A DNA stretch of 64,000 nucleotides from Gentiana macrophylla. Taxonomy: Eukaryota > Streptophyta > Magnoliopsida > Gentianales > Gentianaceae. The notes below the pieces were generated by a model. That model was not told the DNA's origin and did not search any database. It saw only the letters and a list, made by a program, of their open reading frames with translations. Position 1 is the first letter of the stretch. Each line of letters starts with the position of its first letter. Of this stretch, positions 53,224 through 64,000 are shown piece after piece. The stretch lies in NCBI GenBank assembly GCA_026214975.1, contig JAOBSW010001019.1:1-64000 (forward strand), in the 5' to 3' direction. The position numbers and the translations under genes are program-made.

Positions 53224-55305
53224 TGTAACGCCCCGCTCCCGGATACCGAGCTCTTATCCGAAAGAGAAACGTTTGGCTCGTATAGCATTAAATAAATCTA
53301 ATACTATATGCCAGCCTTTACATCGTCGTATCAAAATAAAGGAAACGGAAGCTAAAAAGTCTCGGGTAAAAACATAAATGCTACTATGAATAGAAATTAA
53401 CCATAGTAAAGATGGATAGTTAAAATTACAACGACGAAAAAACAAAGCCTTACACACTACGAGGTCTCAAAAGAACAAACTTAACTTTAAAAAAACTAGA
53501 AGTAAAAGTACAACAAGTTTAGAAAGAAATGATACATCTAGTCTAGTACAAACTTTAAAGGAAAAATAAACTAAAAGCATCTTCAAGGCATCAATGTCCT
53601 CAAAAGTCATCATCTACGCTTGGTCAACATGTTCGTCTTCTCACCCCACAATGCATACAAAAGAAAATGCAAAGAAGGTAAGTACAAAGTACTTAGTAAA
53701 AGTGAGAAGCTAACGAATAACTAAGTTCTACAACAAAAAGTTCTTTTTATTATTATTATTATGTTATCTTTATCAGAGATCGACTCAATCTAGGGTTCAC
53801 TCAATGTCCATCAACAACATGTCATGACTATCGTTTCTAGCTTAACTTATCTTAGTTACTTCATCACTCAAGAGCACTTATGCATGATGTGTATCCATCA
53901 CGAGATATACTTGCCAACTACGGTGAATATGGCGATAGTCCCTGGGATCTCCCGGTATGCAAATACGTTCGATGAATTTCCTCCACTACCCTTCAGCCTT
54001 TTGAGCCAATAGCGTTGTTCACCTTTTATGAACGTATCACATCGCCGATATGAATTGATGTCTAACCGAGAATAGGTGACGTTTTATCTTTTACTACCAC
54101 GTATGTAACTTTATTGTGTATTAACTAGCCACCTAAGTGTTTTCAAGTAAGCTCCCTCATATAAACTACTCTCTTTCTTAGACCACTAGACACAGACAAG
54201 GCCTAACAATTACACAGACATTGATGAACTCTAGTTCATCAAAGCACAAGTCATTTCATGCTCTTCCGACGGATCCGAACTTCAACTCCATTTAAGAGTA
54301 CATTCGGTGCCAAAACTAAATGAATCAGAAACTCAATCGAAGCTTGTTAAGGTTTAATTAATGTTATAAGACCAAATGATAACAATTAGAACATATTACA
54401 AAACCCTAAAACATGATTTTCTACACTTAATCGATTCCTAACCCAAACCAAACACGTTTATCAACAAATTACTCAGAAAGACAGCAGTAGAACTCAACTC
54501 AAATATACCAAAAATATCACATCTTATTAATTACAACTTAGCATGAATTCTATCACCATACAACACAAAAACTCACCAAAACTCAACCTATCATTATAAA
54601 ACTATAATTACTCATTAGGAAGAGCCTCTTATCTTAATTGCCAGCAAAACCGATCCAAAACCTTCAAGAAAAAGCTGAACTTCTAAGCCTTCAACTTGTA
54701 ACCTAATTAAACAACAAGTAAACCTAAAAATCCTATCTTTCTTGAAATTCCCGAATTGAAAAAGTATGTAAAAATGACTACTACCTAAATTAAATGCTTT
54801 GAACCTATTTTTAGAATGATCTACGCGCCAAGGCGATCGTTTTGATTACTTATGGGTGGCGAGCTACGGATTAAAGATCTTAATTTTTGAAGAAAGCGAA
54901 CTCGGCGATTAGGGCTAAAGCGAAAACTTACGGAATAAGGATATTTTATTTTCCAAAGTTGCGTCTCGTCGCGGTGATCACTTTTCTCTACTGCGGCATC
55001 TTAAAACGATGAACGGATTTCTTTGCACTGATTGAAGACTATGTTCTCCCTTTTTTTCACGTTCTTACCTTCTGTTTTCTACATGAGCGCCGATCCCCTT
55101 CTCTTTTTTATCCAGAAATTACGTCCAAACTAATAAGAGATTTTGGGGGTTTATTTCCTTTTTATATCCATTTAATTAAATTCCTTAATTAAATAACTAA
55201 ATCCTTTTAATTAAATCCTTTTTAATTAAATAACAATTAATAATTAGGTCATATCAAAAATACCCAATTACTACTTTGCCATTTCTGAAAAGTCGGGATG
55301 TTACA
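53224..55305 (-). repeat. LARD-like 3' LTR
   Basis: 2,082 bp. Shared blocks with the other LTR include GGATACCGAG, AACGGAAGCTAAAAA, CTTCAAGGCATCAATGTCCT, ACGTTTTATCTTTTACTACC and GAGCGCCGATCCCCTTCTCT. Confidence 0.9.
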
Positions 55306-57212
55306 TTCCTTCCTCCTTAAGTGGAGTGTCGTCCTCGAAACTCGAACATAACTGGGAGGTACTTGAACTCGACTTCATAGAGCGTCTAGTTGTACGTCTT
55401 CTTCCTTGACTTTCTTTATCCACCACTCCAAAGTGCACTTGTTTCTTCTGCATACATGAAGATCTCTTCAATTACTACGAGGTCCATGCTTGCTTCCACA
55501 TCAACATTGGTTAAGCAATTTACTTATGTTTGACACAAACTTGTTGTAGAACCGCAATGATCCCAGCTAAAGGACTTCTGAGTCTCGTTGGGATGGAGAA
55601 CATGCATTTGCCATACATTCTCTTGACGATCTGATCCAATCCTTATGTCAGTAAGGGTTAGCTTGGAAAAACAAACAGAGTTTGAAGGTGACATGTTGAG
55701 CACCAGGAAGCCTAAACCATTTAGAAATAAAAAAAGAGGGCAGAATCTCAACATGCAGGAGCTTTAGAGACAAAACGAGTACACCAAAAGGTCTCAGAAT
55801 GAAATAAAAGTGAACTTGTCAAGGAAAAATCAAAGTCTGCATTATTCAAAGCAGAGGTTATTTCAAGATTAAAAAAGGAGATAGGGTTTTCCTCATGACA
55901 ATGTAAGGAAAATCAAATTTAAAAAGTAGCGATAAACAAGTTTTCAAGTGAAGGAAAAGACACTTAAGAATTTTTGGATAAAGTTTGGCTTCAAAGAATT
56001 AACTCAAACTTTCAAATGAAGTGTGAAAGATCATTGATGATCAATTCAAAGTTTCAAGATTGCACCACTCAAGAGGAATAGCACCTTTGCCGAGGAATAA
56101 GGGCTCAAGGTTATTCCTCGTGTGGGAAAAAAAAGGTTAAGACAAAATAGACATTTCAACCGATTGTAACAAAATTGTAATAGAAACGCCAAAATAGAAG
56201 AAGAAATATCAAAAGTGTGTCTGGCGGTTAATGGCTCTAAATGGCCCGAAAGAGATTTAAAACTAATAAGGTACAAGGTGCATTAATCTGAATTAGAGAA
56301 CAGAAGTTTAGGAATTCAAAAGTTGATTGACTAAATAGGTTTGGAAGGCACCTTGGCAAAGACTACCTTCTGCTTGAAGCTGGTTTAGCATAAATTGCAA
56401 GAAGGTTAAAGATATGTAGTGAAGATGGATGTCAAGGCGGGATTAAAGATCAAGCTGGTAAGAATATGAGATGCATACCTTGAAAAAGAGCAGTAGCATT
56501 AGATGGAAAGATTACAAAATCAACACTACCCTTAGGAGGAAAGTGAGAATAAACACAAGTAAAAGAATGTTTTGATGTTAAAGGTTGATCAAATTTGTAC
56601 TTGAAAAGAATAATGGAGAGTTTTCCAATCAAAATGTTTTGTATCGGTTTTTTTGGGGTGCAACAATGCAGAGTTAGAGGAGGGAACTTGTTCCTTGATT
56701 TGACAAGTAAGGAAGCATGGATTTGTTCAAAAGAAATGCTTATGGAGATATATTTCTTAGGTAATTCATAACAACAAGTGAAGATGATTTGTTGAGCTTA
56801 AAGATTTCAAGTGAGGATTACATGAGAAATAAATTACCAGAAAAGGTATAATTACAAAAGGGCATGAAAAGGGTGTGCACATCAAACATGGCATGCTGGA
56901 GGATAGCATCTTGGTTCTTGTTTATAACTGCAAAAGAAACAACAATGTTAACTTTACAAACATTCTACCATGAGACATATCCTAGGGAAAGATCGCTTCA
57001 GAAACCTTCTAAGACATAACACCCATAACTTGCTACACTCTTAGCCCAAACCTCAGTCAAAGATGTGAGGATCCCTTTTAGGTGGCTGTGTACGATATTA
57101 CTCTGGATCTGACATTATCAATTTGTACAACCCAAACAAAAAGGAATTTGAGCATGATCAAAAGATAAAAGATTTAGATACTGGAGTTTCCTAGATGACA
57201 TAAAAATATTAG

Positions 57213-59810
57213 AATTTTTGGATGAGAGGGAGTCAGTCAAAAACAATTATTTTTGCCGATTACACAAGCTGTCAGAATTTTCTGATTAATAAACACTGGT
57301 TTGAACTGCAGATTATTATCAAACAAAAAGGAATTTGAACTTGATTCCAAAAACAAAGTTGTAGATAAAATTGTTTTCTGAAACATATCAAAAATTGAGG
57401 TCATTTGAAGATGCTTAACCTGTTCAAAATAGAAGAAGAAGTGAAGGTGCTGCTGCAGATTTTCTGGATGAGTGTCCGGCAATAACATGGATTTTTCTGA
57501 ACAATCCATAAAGATTATCAAATCAATGTAAAAAAGATAAATTGTAGATAAGACAGTAATCTACATTGATGAAAAAATTTCAGAATTTTGGAGCAGCGGA
57601 AAAATAGTGTTATGTTAAAGGAAAACATGGGAACAAAAGCATTCACCAGTGTTGAATAGAGCCAACCATGAGGACGATTAAAATTATGTCTAAAGAAAGA
57701 AACTTTAACACTGATAATTGAAACGAGTAAGAAGTACTTGGAAAGGATAAAATTTGCATATGGAGTTCGTGTGGAACCCATCTCGAGCAAAGCAAGGCCA
57801 AGAATTTTGGTAAACATAAACCAAGCGATAGCGAAAAGAGAAATAGGAGGATTTATTGAGTCGAGTCTTTAAACAAAAGGGATGTTTGTTAAACACATTA
57901 AGTGCTTATTCTGAAAAAATTAAGTCATAATTAATTAAGAGTTGTTTGTTAATAATTTTTCACACCTCTTGTTTTATTAAGTGGATCGAATTCTTGGCAA
58001 TTTCTTCATCCAATTTTATTGAGTCTGCTGCCACTTAATATTTGAAAAGTAGTAAAAGTAGTAACCAGTTTTTTTTTTTCCGGACCTCGTGCATTCTATC
58101 ATACATGTAAATTAAAAATAATCTTTTTTTATCTACTGTTGATCATTGTATGTCTTTTTTATTTTATTTTTATTTTTATTTTCTTAGCTATTGTATTTAC
58201 ATGTCAAATAAATTTTCCGCCATAAAAACTGCTCTTATTATAACATATAAATAATACACATATGACAGTATTATACAAACCAGACACATGTATTCTTTTT
58301 TACGGATACGAAATATACACATGTACGCATACTTTTGTCTCCACTTGAATTGAATTGAAAGCATAGGGATAAGGACATTGCGCAAAGCTATATATATATT
58401 ATTTTTATTTATATAAGTGTTCTAGCATTTTGCATTAAAATATGTATTGTTTGTGCACATTATATACTTTTTAATATATAAAATTTTCTAAGGTAAAATT
58501 GTAAAGTTAAGCGTTTTACATTTTAGGATGGATGTAGTTATCAAACATTTTAAGATTTGATTTGGATCTTATTATATTCGGACTTGATTTGATTCAGAGC
58601 TTTGATTTAATAAAGCAGGCCCAAAAAGTTATGCATACTAAAACATCTTGTAGGGAATGCATTGAGGGTAATCACTAGGATGCAAAAGTGTGTTGCCCCG
58701 AAATAGCTAAACATGATATAGTTGGATGGATATGCAAATGTCAGTTCAAATAGTTCGAAGGATGAGAAACTTATTTTCCTTAAATCAAACATTTGACACG
58801 ATGAAAACATCTTAAAAAAATAAGGCACATCAAAGAATGTACACACTTGGAAAACAAAACTTCGTAATAAGGGACTTTTACCAAGTTTCAGAAGTTTCAA
58901 ATGGAGGATTTAACTAGGACATAGGTTACAATTAGTATGGATGGGGAAACATTTGAAATCGAGATAACCAAGTAGGAAAGTAGATGATTATAAAGAGAAC
59001 CTTATTGATGAAGACATAAGATTGGAAAAATCACCACACAATCGTTTCTTGCCATCGAGGAGCACTATAACGACAACACCTAGTCTCTACATACCAAACT
59101 TCTTATCCTAGGTAACAACTAGCTTAAGAATCAGATAAATCAAAGTATTCTCATCTCTTATAACCTACTACACCATAACTTACAGGGTGAAAGAAAGACA
59201 TCTATCCTTTCTTGACCAGAGGACTTAATTGGTTTTGAGAAATTCAGGTGCATACATAAGCCATGAAATAATTGATTTGCACAAAACCATACTGAACTAA
59301 TTTTGAACATGAGGCAAAGAGAAAATCTGTGGGTATATAAGTTTTACATATGATGCTCAAAAATAAAAATTTTTGGGAAGCCATAGGTCGGTCAAAATAA
59401 TTCTTTTCATCTACTGCTATAAGCTGTCAAAAAATTTCAGGACTTCATCAACTGTCGTGTGTTGCAGATTGTACTCAGACCAAAACAATTTGCACTTCGT
59501 TCCAAAATAAAAATTATAGTGCAGGATATTTTCTACAACATATCAAAAATCCAAGTCATTTGGAGGTGTTTAGCTTGTTCAAAACATAATGATAAGTAAA
59601 GTACCGCTGCAGAATTTTCTGAGCAGTACCCCTCCTTGTTAAACAATTTGTGAGCAATCCATATTGAAAACTAAATTTATGTAAAGAGAGAAATTGTTGA
59701 TAAGACAAATTTCTAATTGGCTGAAAATTTACAGAATTCTTGGAACAAAAAAAATGATATAACATGACATGTAGAAACGTGAACAAAACCGTTTACTCGT
59801 TTTGCACAAC
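57213..59810. repeat. Diverged internal direct repeat in the LARD-like element
   Basis: About 57213-57650 and 59355-59800 share AACATATCAAAAAT, GTCATTTG(A/G)AG(A/G)TG, CTTGTTCAAAA, GCTGCAGA-TTTTCTG, ATTGT(A/T)GATAAGACA and TTCTTGGA/TTTTGGA blocks in the same order and orientation. Both are non-coding, so an old internal duplication is likely. Confidence 0.65.
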
Positions 59811-60178
59811 ACCAAGTTACAAGGAAGTGATTTGAACCATATGTAGCATTACGAAAGCATTAAAACCTCAAAAAGAAAGAACATTAGAGAAAGATTTGAA
59901 GATTCCAAAAGGAAAGAGGATCTATTAAGGGTTCTCAAAAGGAACAAAACTTAAGAGGATCATATAAGAGATGTGAGCTTAAAACCCAACCTAACTTTAC
60001 GCTAAGGAGACTTTTCACTTGCTCTAGTGCAACTTAACCACGGTCTAAGGATTCCTAATCCTACGAGAATTTACCACCAAGATCAAGAGAGATCAGAAAG
60101 GTTCTAAAAGGGCTAAAGAAATCCTATCTTAGAGGGAAGAAGCCTAGGAAATAAATGACGTTTCTCTTTGATACCAAC

Positions 60179-62256
60179 TGTAACGCCCCACTCCCGGATA
60201 CCGAGCCCTTATCCGGAAGAAAAACGTTCGGCGCGTATAGCATTAAATAAATCTAATATTATACGTCAGTCTCTACGTTGTCGTATCAAAATAAAGCAAA
60301 CGGAAGCTAAAAAATCTCGGGTAAAAACATAAATGCTACTATGAATAGAAATTAACCATACAAAAGATGGATAGTTAAAATTACAACGACGAAAAAAACA
60401 AAGCCTTACACAATACGATGTCTCAAAAGAACAAACTTAACTTTCAAAAGTCTATAAGTAAAAGTACAACAAGTCTAGAAAGAAATGATAAGTCTAGTCT
60501 AGTACAACCTTTTAGAAGGAAAAATAAACTAAAATCATCTTCAAGGCATCAATGTCCTCAAAAGTAAATCATCTATCGCTTGGTCAACTGTTTCGTCTTT
60601 TCACCCCATAATGCATACAAAAGAAAATGCAAAGGAGGTAAGTACAAAGTAATTAGTAGAAGTGAGAAGATAACGAATAACTAAGTTCTACAACAAAAGG
60701 TTCTTTTTATTATTATTATGTTATCTTTATCAGAGATCGACTCATCTAAAGTTCACTCCATGTCTATTAACTTGTCATGACTATACGTTTCTAGCTTAAC
60801 ATATCTTGGTTACGTCATCACTCAAGGGCACTATGCATGATGTGTATCCATCACGAGATATACTTGCCAACTACGGTGAATAGCACCGATAGTCCGGATC
60901 TCCCGGTATGCATATATGTTCGATGAAATTCCTCACTACTACCTTGGCATTTTGAGCGATGTAGCATTGTTCACCTTTTATGAACGTATCACATCGCAGA
61001 TATGAATTGGTGCCTAACCGAGAATATGTGACGTTTTATCTTTTACTACCACGTATGTAACTTTATTGTGTATTAACTAGCCACCTAAGTGTTTTCAAGT
61101 AAGCTCCCCTCACATACACTACTCTTTTCCTGAGACCACTGCAGACACGGACAAGGCCTAACAATTACACGAGACATTGATGAACTCTAGTTCATCAAAG
61201 CCAAGCCCTTTCATGCTCTTCCGGCGGATCGAAGTTCAACTCCGCTTTAAGAGTACATTCGGTGCGAAACTAAATGAATCGAAGCTCAATTGAAGCTTGT
61301 TAAGGTTTAATTAATGTTATAAGACCAAAGGATAACAATTAGAACGTATTACAAAACCCTAAAACACGATTTTCTACACTTAATCGATTCCTATCCCAAA
61401 CCAAACACTTTATCAACAAATTACTCAGAAAAACAGCAGTAGAACTCAACTCAAATATACCAAAAATATCATATCTCATTAATTACAGCACATCATGAAT
61501 TCTATCACCAAACAACACCAAAACTCATCAGAACTCAACATATCGTTATAAAACTATAATTACTCATTAGGAAGAACCTCTTACCTTAATTTCCAGCAAA
61601 ACCGATACAAAACCTTCAAGAAAAAACTGAACTTCTAAGCCTTCAACTTGTAACCTAATTAAACAACAAGTAAACTTAAAAACTCTATCTTTCTTGAAAA
61701 TCCGAATTGAAAAAGTGTGTAAAACTGCATTTTACGTGAATTAAAAGCTGTGAACCTATTTTAGAATGATCTACGCTCCAAGGCGATCATTTGACTACTA
61801 ATGCATTGAAAAAGCAATTTACGGATTAAAAGATATGAATTTTTGAAAAAGCGAACTAAGCGATTACGAAAAGCTAGAAATTAAGCGAAAACACAAAATA
61901 AGGATATTTTATTTTCCAAAATTGCGTCTCGCGTGTGATCACTTTTCTCTCTGCGGCATCTTGAAACAATGAGCGGATTTCTGTGCGGTTGAAGATATAT
62001 TCTCCACTTTTTCGCGTTCTTCTACGTCTGTTTCCTCCATGAGCGCCGATCCCCTTCTCTCTTTTTCCAGAAATTGCGTCCAAACTAATAAGAGATTTTG
62101 GGGATTATTTCCTTTTATAGACATTTAATTAAATACCTTAATTAAATAACTAAATCATTTTAATTATATCCTTTGTAATTAAATAAATAAGACAATTAAT
62201 AATTAGCTAAAAATACCTATTCATTCACTTTTGCTTTTCGAAAAATCGGGATGTTC
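60179..62256 (-). repeat. LARD-like 5' LTR
   Basis: About 2,078 bp, with several percent mismatches and small indels relative to 53224-55305. The outer end reads ATGTTCGTATT instead of ATGTTACA, so the terminal bases are mutated or lost. Confidence 0.88.
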
Positions 62257-62645
62257 GTATTTCTACACGAAAAGTATGATGGAGAGCTTGGAAAACAAGT
62301 TTAAAATGAAGTTCATGGAGTTAACTATGGTTAGCTGGTGGCTTTAGTATGCCAAGTTAATTATTTTAGTTTCATTTTTCAGTTATTTATGAATCGAATT
62401 ATGGTAGTAGTGGTATCATGATGTGTTGTATTTTTGGAAGACCTTGAAGGTCTATTTCTCGAGTCTCAACATATTTATTTTCTCTGTGATTTCTTTATTA
62501 CTCTCATATCACGTCTCAGACTTACGTGAGTTTTATGGTAGTCTCTAAAAGTAACGTGTTGAACATTTCAATTTGAATAAGGATTTATGGACTCGATGTA
62601 TCTGAAAGCAGCGTTACAGTTTCAAACTTTATGTTCAAATTGATT

Positions 62646-62649
<4 letters not shown>

Positions 62650-62690
<41 letters not shown>
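62650..62690. repeat. (TA)n microsatellite
   Basis: About 40 bp of uninterrupted TA dinucleotides. Confidence 0.95.
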
Positions 62691-62697
<7 letters not shown>

Positions 62698-62944
62698 TCC
62701 TACTATATATAATAAGAAAGAAGTGTGTTAAGGGAGTGTAACAAGTGTAATTTTTCATTGGCTCTCCTTTTTTTTTTTTTTTTTTAATCATATTTTTTGA
62801 CCCAAAATATTTTGTTTTATTTTTATTTTTACTTGTTCATGGCCCGGTCCATTTTTTTTTTGAGAAGAAGGGTTGAGTTAAATTGTTTATTTTGGAGGAT
62901 TTCGATGTATCGCATTTTAATGTGCGAATATATGTAGCGAAAGA

Positions 62945-63235
62945 TATATTATTTTCAAAATATAAAATGACGACATTCTTAAATAGCGATCTTTTATATC
63001 ATACCAAAAAAATTGTGTTGAGCGTTTCATGAAATATTATAAATTTCTTAAAATAAATTCATTTCATAAAAAAATATATCGTTTATCTGTGGCGATATGA
63101 CTTATTTCAAGATATAAAAGCGACGTATTGCATCTGCGATCTTTATATCATGCAAAAAAAAAATTGGATTTGCGATTACATGAAATATTAAATTTCTTGA
63201 AATGAATTTTTTTGCGTAAAAAAACATATCGTTTA
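62945..63235. repeat. Two-unit tandem repeat, about 145 bp
   Basis: Units at about 62945-63088 and 63092-63235 share GATAT-ATTTCAA-ATATAAAA, GCGATCTTT-TATATCAT, CATGAAATATTA and ACATATCGTTTAT in order. Satellite-like, non-coding. Confidence 0.7.
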
Positions 63236-64000
63236 TATAAAATATTAAATATCACGAAAAAAAAATTTTGCCACAAATATTGTTAACCGACGTATAGTGT
63301 ATTGTTGATTTAATTTCTATGGAAATTGAATTGTGTATTTTACCATTGCCGTTAAAATTAGCCTAGATATGAGAATACAAAAAAAAAAAAAAGCGGTTTG
63401 GTAGTGTCGAAAGGTGTCGATTTTGTGTCGTGGAGTGTTGAGAGTGTGTTAGATTTTAATTAAAATTTTAATTAATATTCATTTAAATCAACCCTTTTTA
63501 TTGGATATGGCATCGGGGTGTATCGAGCGTGTCGTGTCGTGTTTTTGGTAGAAACACGTGTTGTTGTAAATAATGTCGAAGATAAACCGTTTTTCGGTTA
63601 AAATAGATTTAAGTATTAATTGAAAAAAATTGTTGATGAGTGTCGAAAAGTATCCATACGATGTCGGGAGGTGTCGGATATTCATTTCATCAACCGACAC
63701 GTGCGGACATGCCATCGTAATGTATCGAGGCGTATCGTATCGTGTTGGTTGTCGGACGGCGTATCGTATACCTTTTATAGTTTACTCGGGTTTTTATTTG
63801 ATCATACATGATTATTACGTTTCTTTGATTCACTTTTAATTTTCACATTTAGGTGATTATAAAAATAAACCGGGCTTGGCTAATAGTGCAGAAAGCGCAT
63901 GCTTTCTTGGATGTTTGATATCCAGCATTTTCCCTATATCATTTACGTATTAAACCATTCATTATTTATTATAATATCTTTATTACATCTACGGCGCGAA

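Larger units (their letters stand above)
53224..62256 (-). mobile_element. Large non-coding LTR retrotransposon (LARD-like) derived from Ty3/gypsy
   Basis: Direct repeats 53224-55305 and 60179-about 62256 are 2.08-kb LTRs. They begin TGTAACGCCCC and end GGGATGTTACA (left copy) or a mutated GGGATGTTCG (right copy). The right LTR is preceded by GATACCAACTG, giving a Met-tRNA-like primer site TTGGTATCAAAG on the minus strand. The left LTR is followed by TTCCTTCCTCC, a polypurine tract on minus. The 4.87-kb interior has no gag or pol except a short pol C-terminus on minus next to the tract (FEDDTPLKEEGM-stop, about 55303-55340), as in gypsy chromoviruses. No clear TSD is seen. Confidence 0.85.
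62257..64000. other. AT-rich tail of the window, no gene
   Basis: Holds a (TA)n run (62650-62690), a poly(T) run (62769-62785) and the tandem pair described separately. From 63390 to 63780 there is a patch rich in GTGTCG/GTATCG motifs that resembles transposon subterminal DNA. Short frames crossing it are low in complexity. Confidence 0.6.

Noticed and set aside
62585..62791. Minus-strand frame with IYIYIY repeat
   Set aside because: Translation of the TA microsatellite.
1..64000. CRISPR-like, operon-like or rRNA features
   Set aside because: None visible. Intron-split genes and plant transposons make a eukaryotic nuclear origin clear.

Overview
This is nuclear DNA from a flowering plant, most likely a eudicot. 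It is AT-rich, has short intron-split genes, and is dominated by plant LTR retrotransposons, Helitron and CACTA ends, MITEs and A/T microsatellites. I cannot name the species. Only one gene looks complete: a clade A protein phosphatase 2C (PP2CA/AHG3-like, minus strand, 48075-49463). It has three in-frame exons and a cluster of ACGT (ABRE-type) elements upstream.

Layout. 246-571: fold-back repeat. 638-7153: importin-alpha-like gene (minus strand), at least seven exons in one open frame, 3' part missing. A Ty1/copia element (1510-6363, TSD TAAAT) sits in one intron and a small TIR element (7154-7329) abuts its 5' end. 7.5-8.57 kb: MITE-like DNA. 8.58-10.86 kb: short Ty1/copia derivative keeping only gag and protease (TR-GAG type). 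10.87-11.2 kb: tandem repeat. 12.8-13.0 kb: SINE-like element and an LTR-end remnant. 13.1-13.6 kb: last-exon fragment of a PMT-type methyltransferase in a decayed duplication. A Ty3/gypsy Tat/Retand-like element (13599-23591, TSD CTTGG) splits that duplication; it carries gag-pol on plus and an extra three-exon ORF on minus.

24-36 kb: MITEs, a LINE-like tail, CACTA-type termini around 26.36 and 31.9 kb that enclose a decayed TGD4-like fragment, a CGGTTCGG-rich TIR element with an 11-bp TSD, and a GACATTGATG minisatellite. 36236-44689: a candidate Helitron (minus strand) with a TC start, a hairpin, a CTAG end and A/T flanks. It holds exon fragments of three unrelated genes in one orientation (WVD2/TPX2-like, CDPK-related kinase, cystinosin). 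A second, older TR-GAG copy is nested in it (about 40.96-42.99 kb).

45-64 kb: NHL/LEA_2 pseudogene with a central deletion (45117-45517), the PP2C gene, a Stowaway MITE (51.77-52.03 kb), and a large non-coding LTR element (53224-about 62256) with 2.08-kb LTRs. Only a short gypsy pol C-terminus survives in that element. A/T-rich repeats run to the end.

No prokaryote-type operon, CRISPR array or rRNA gene is visible. The most notable finds are the Helitron mosaic, the TR-GAG pair with the same internal deletion, and the antisense ORF of the gypsy element. All identifications rest on reading translations and motifs by eye.
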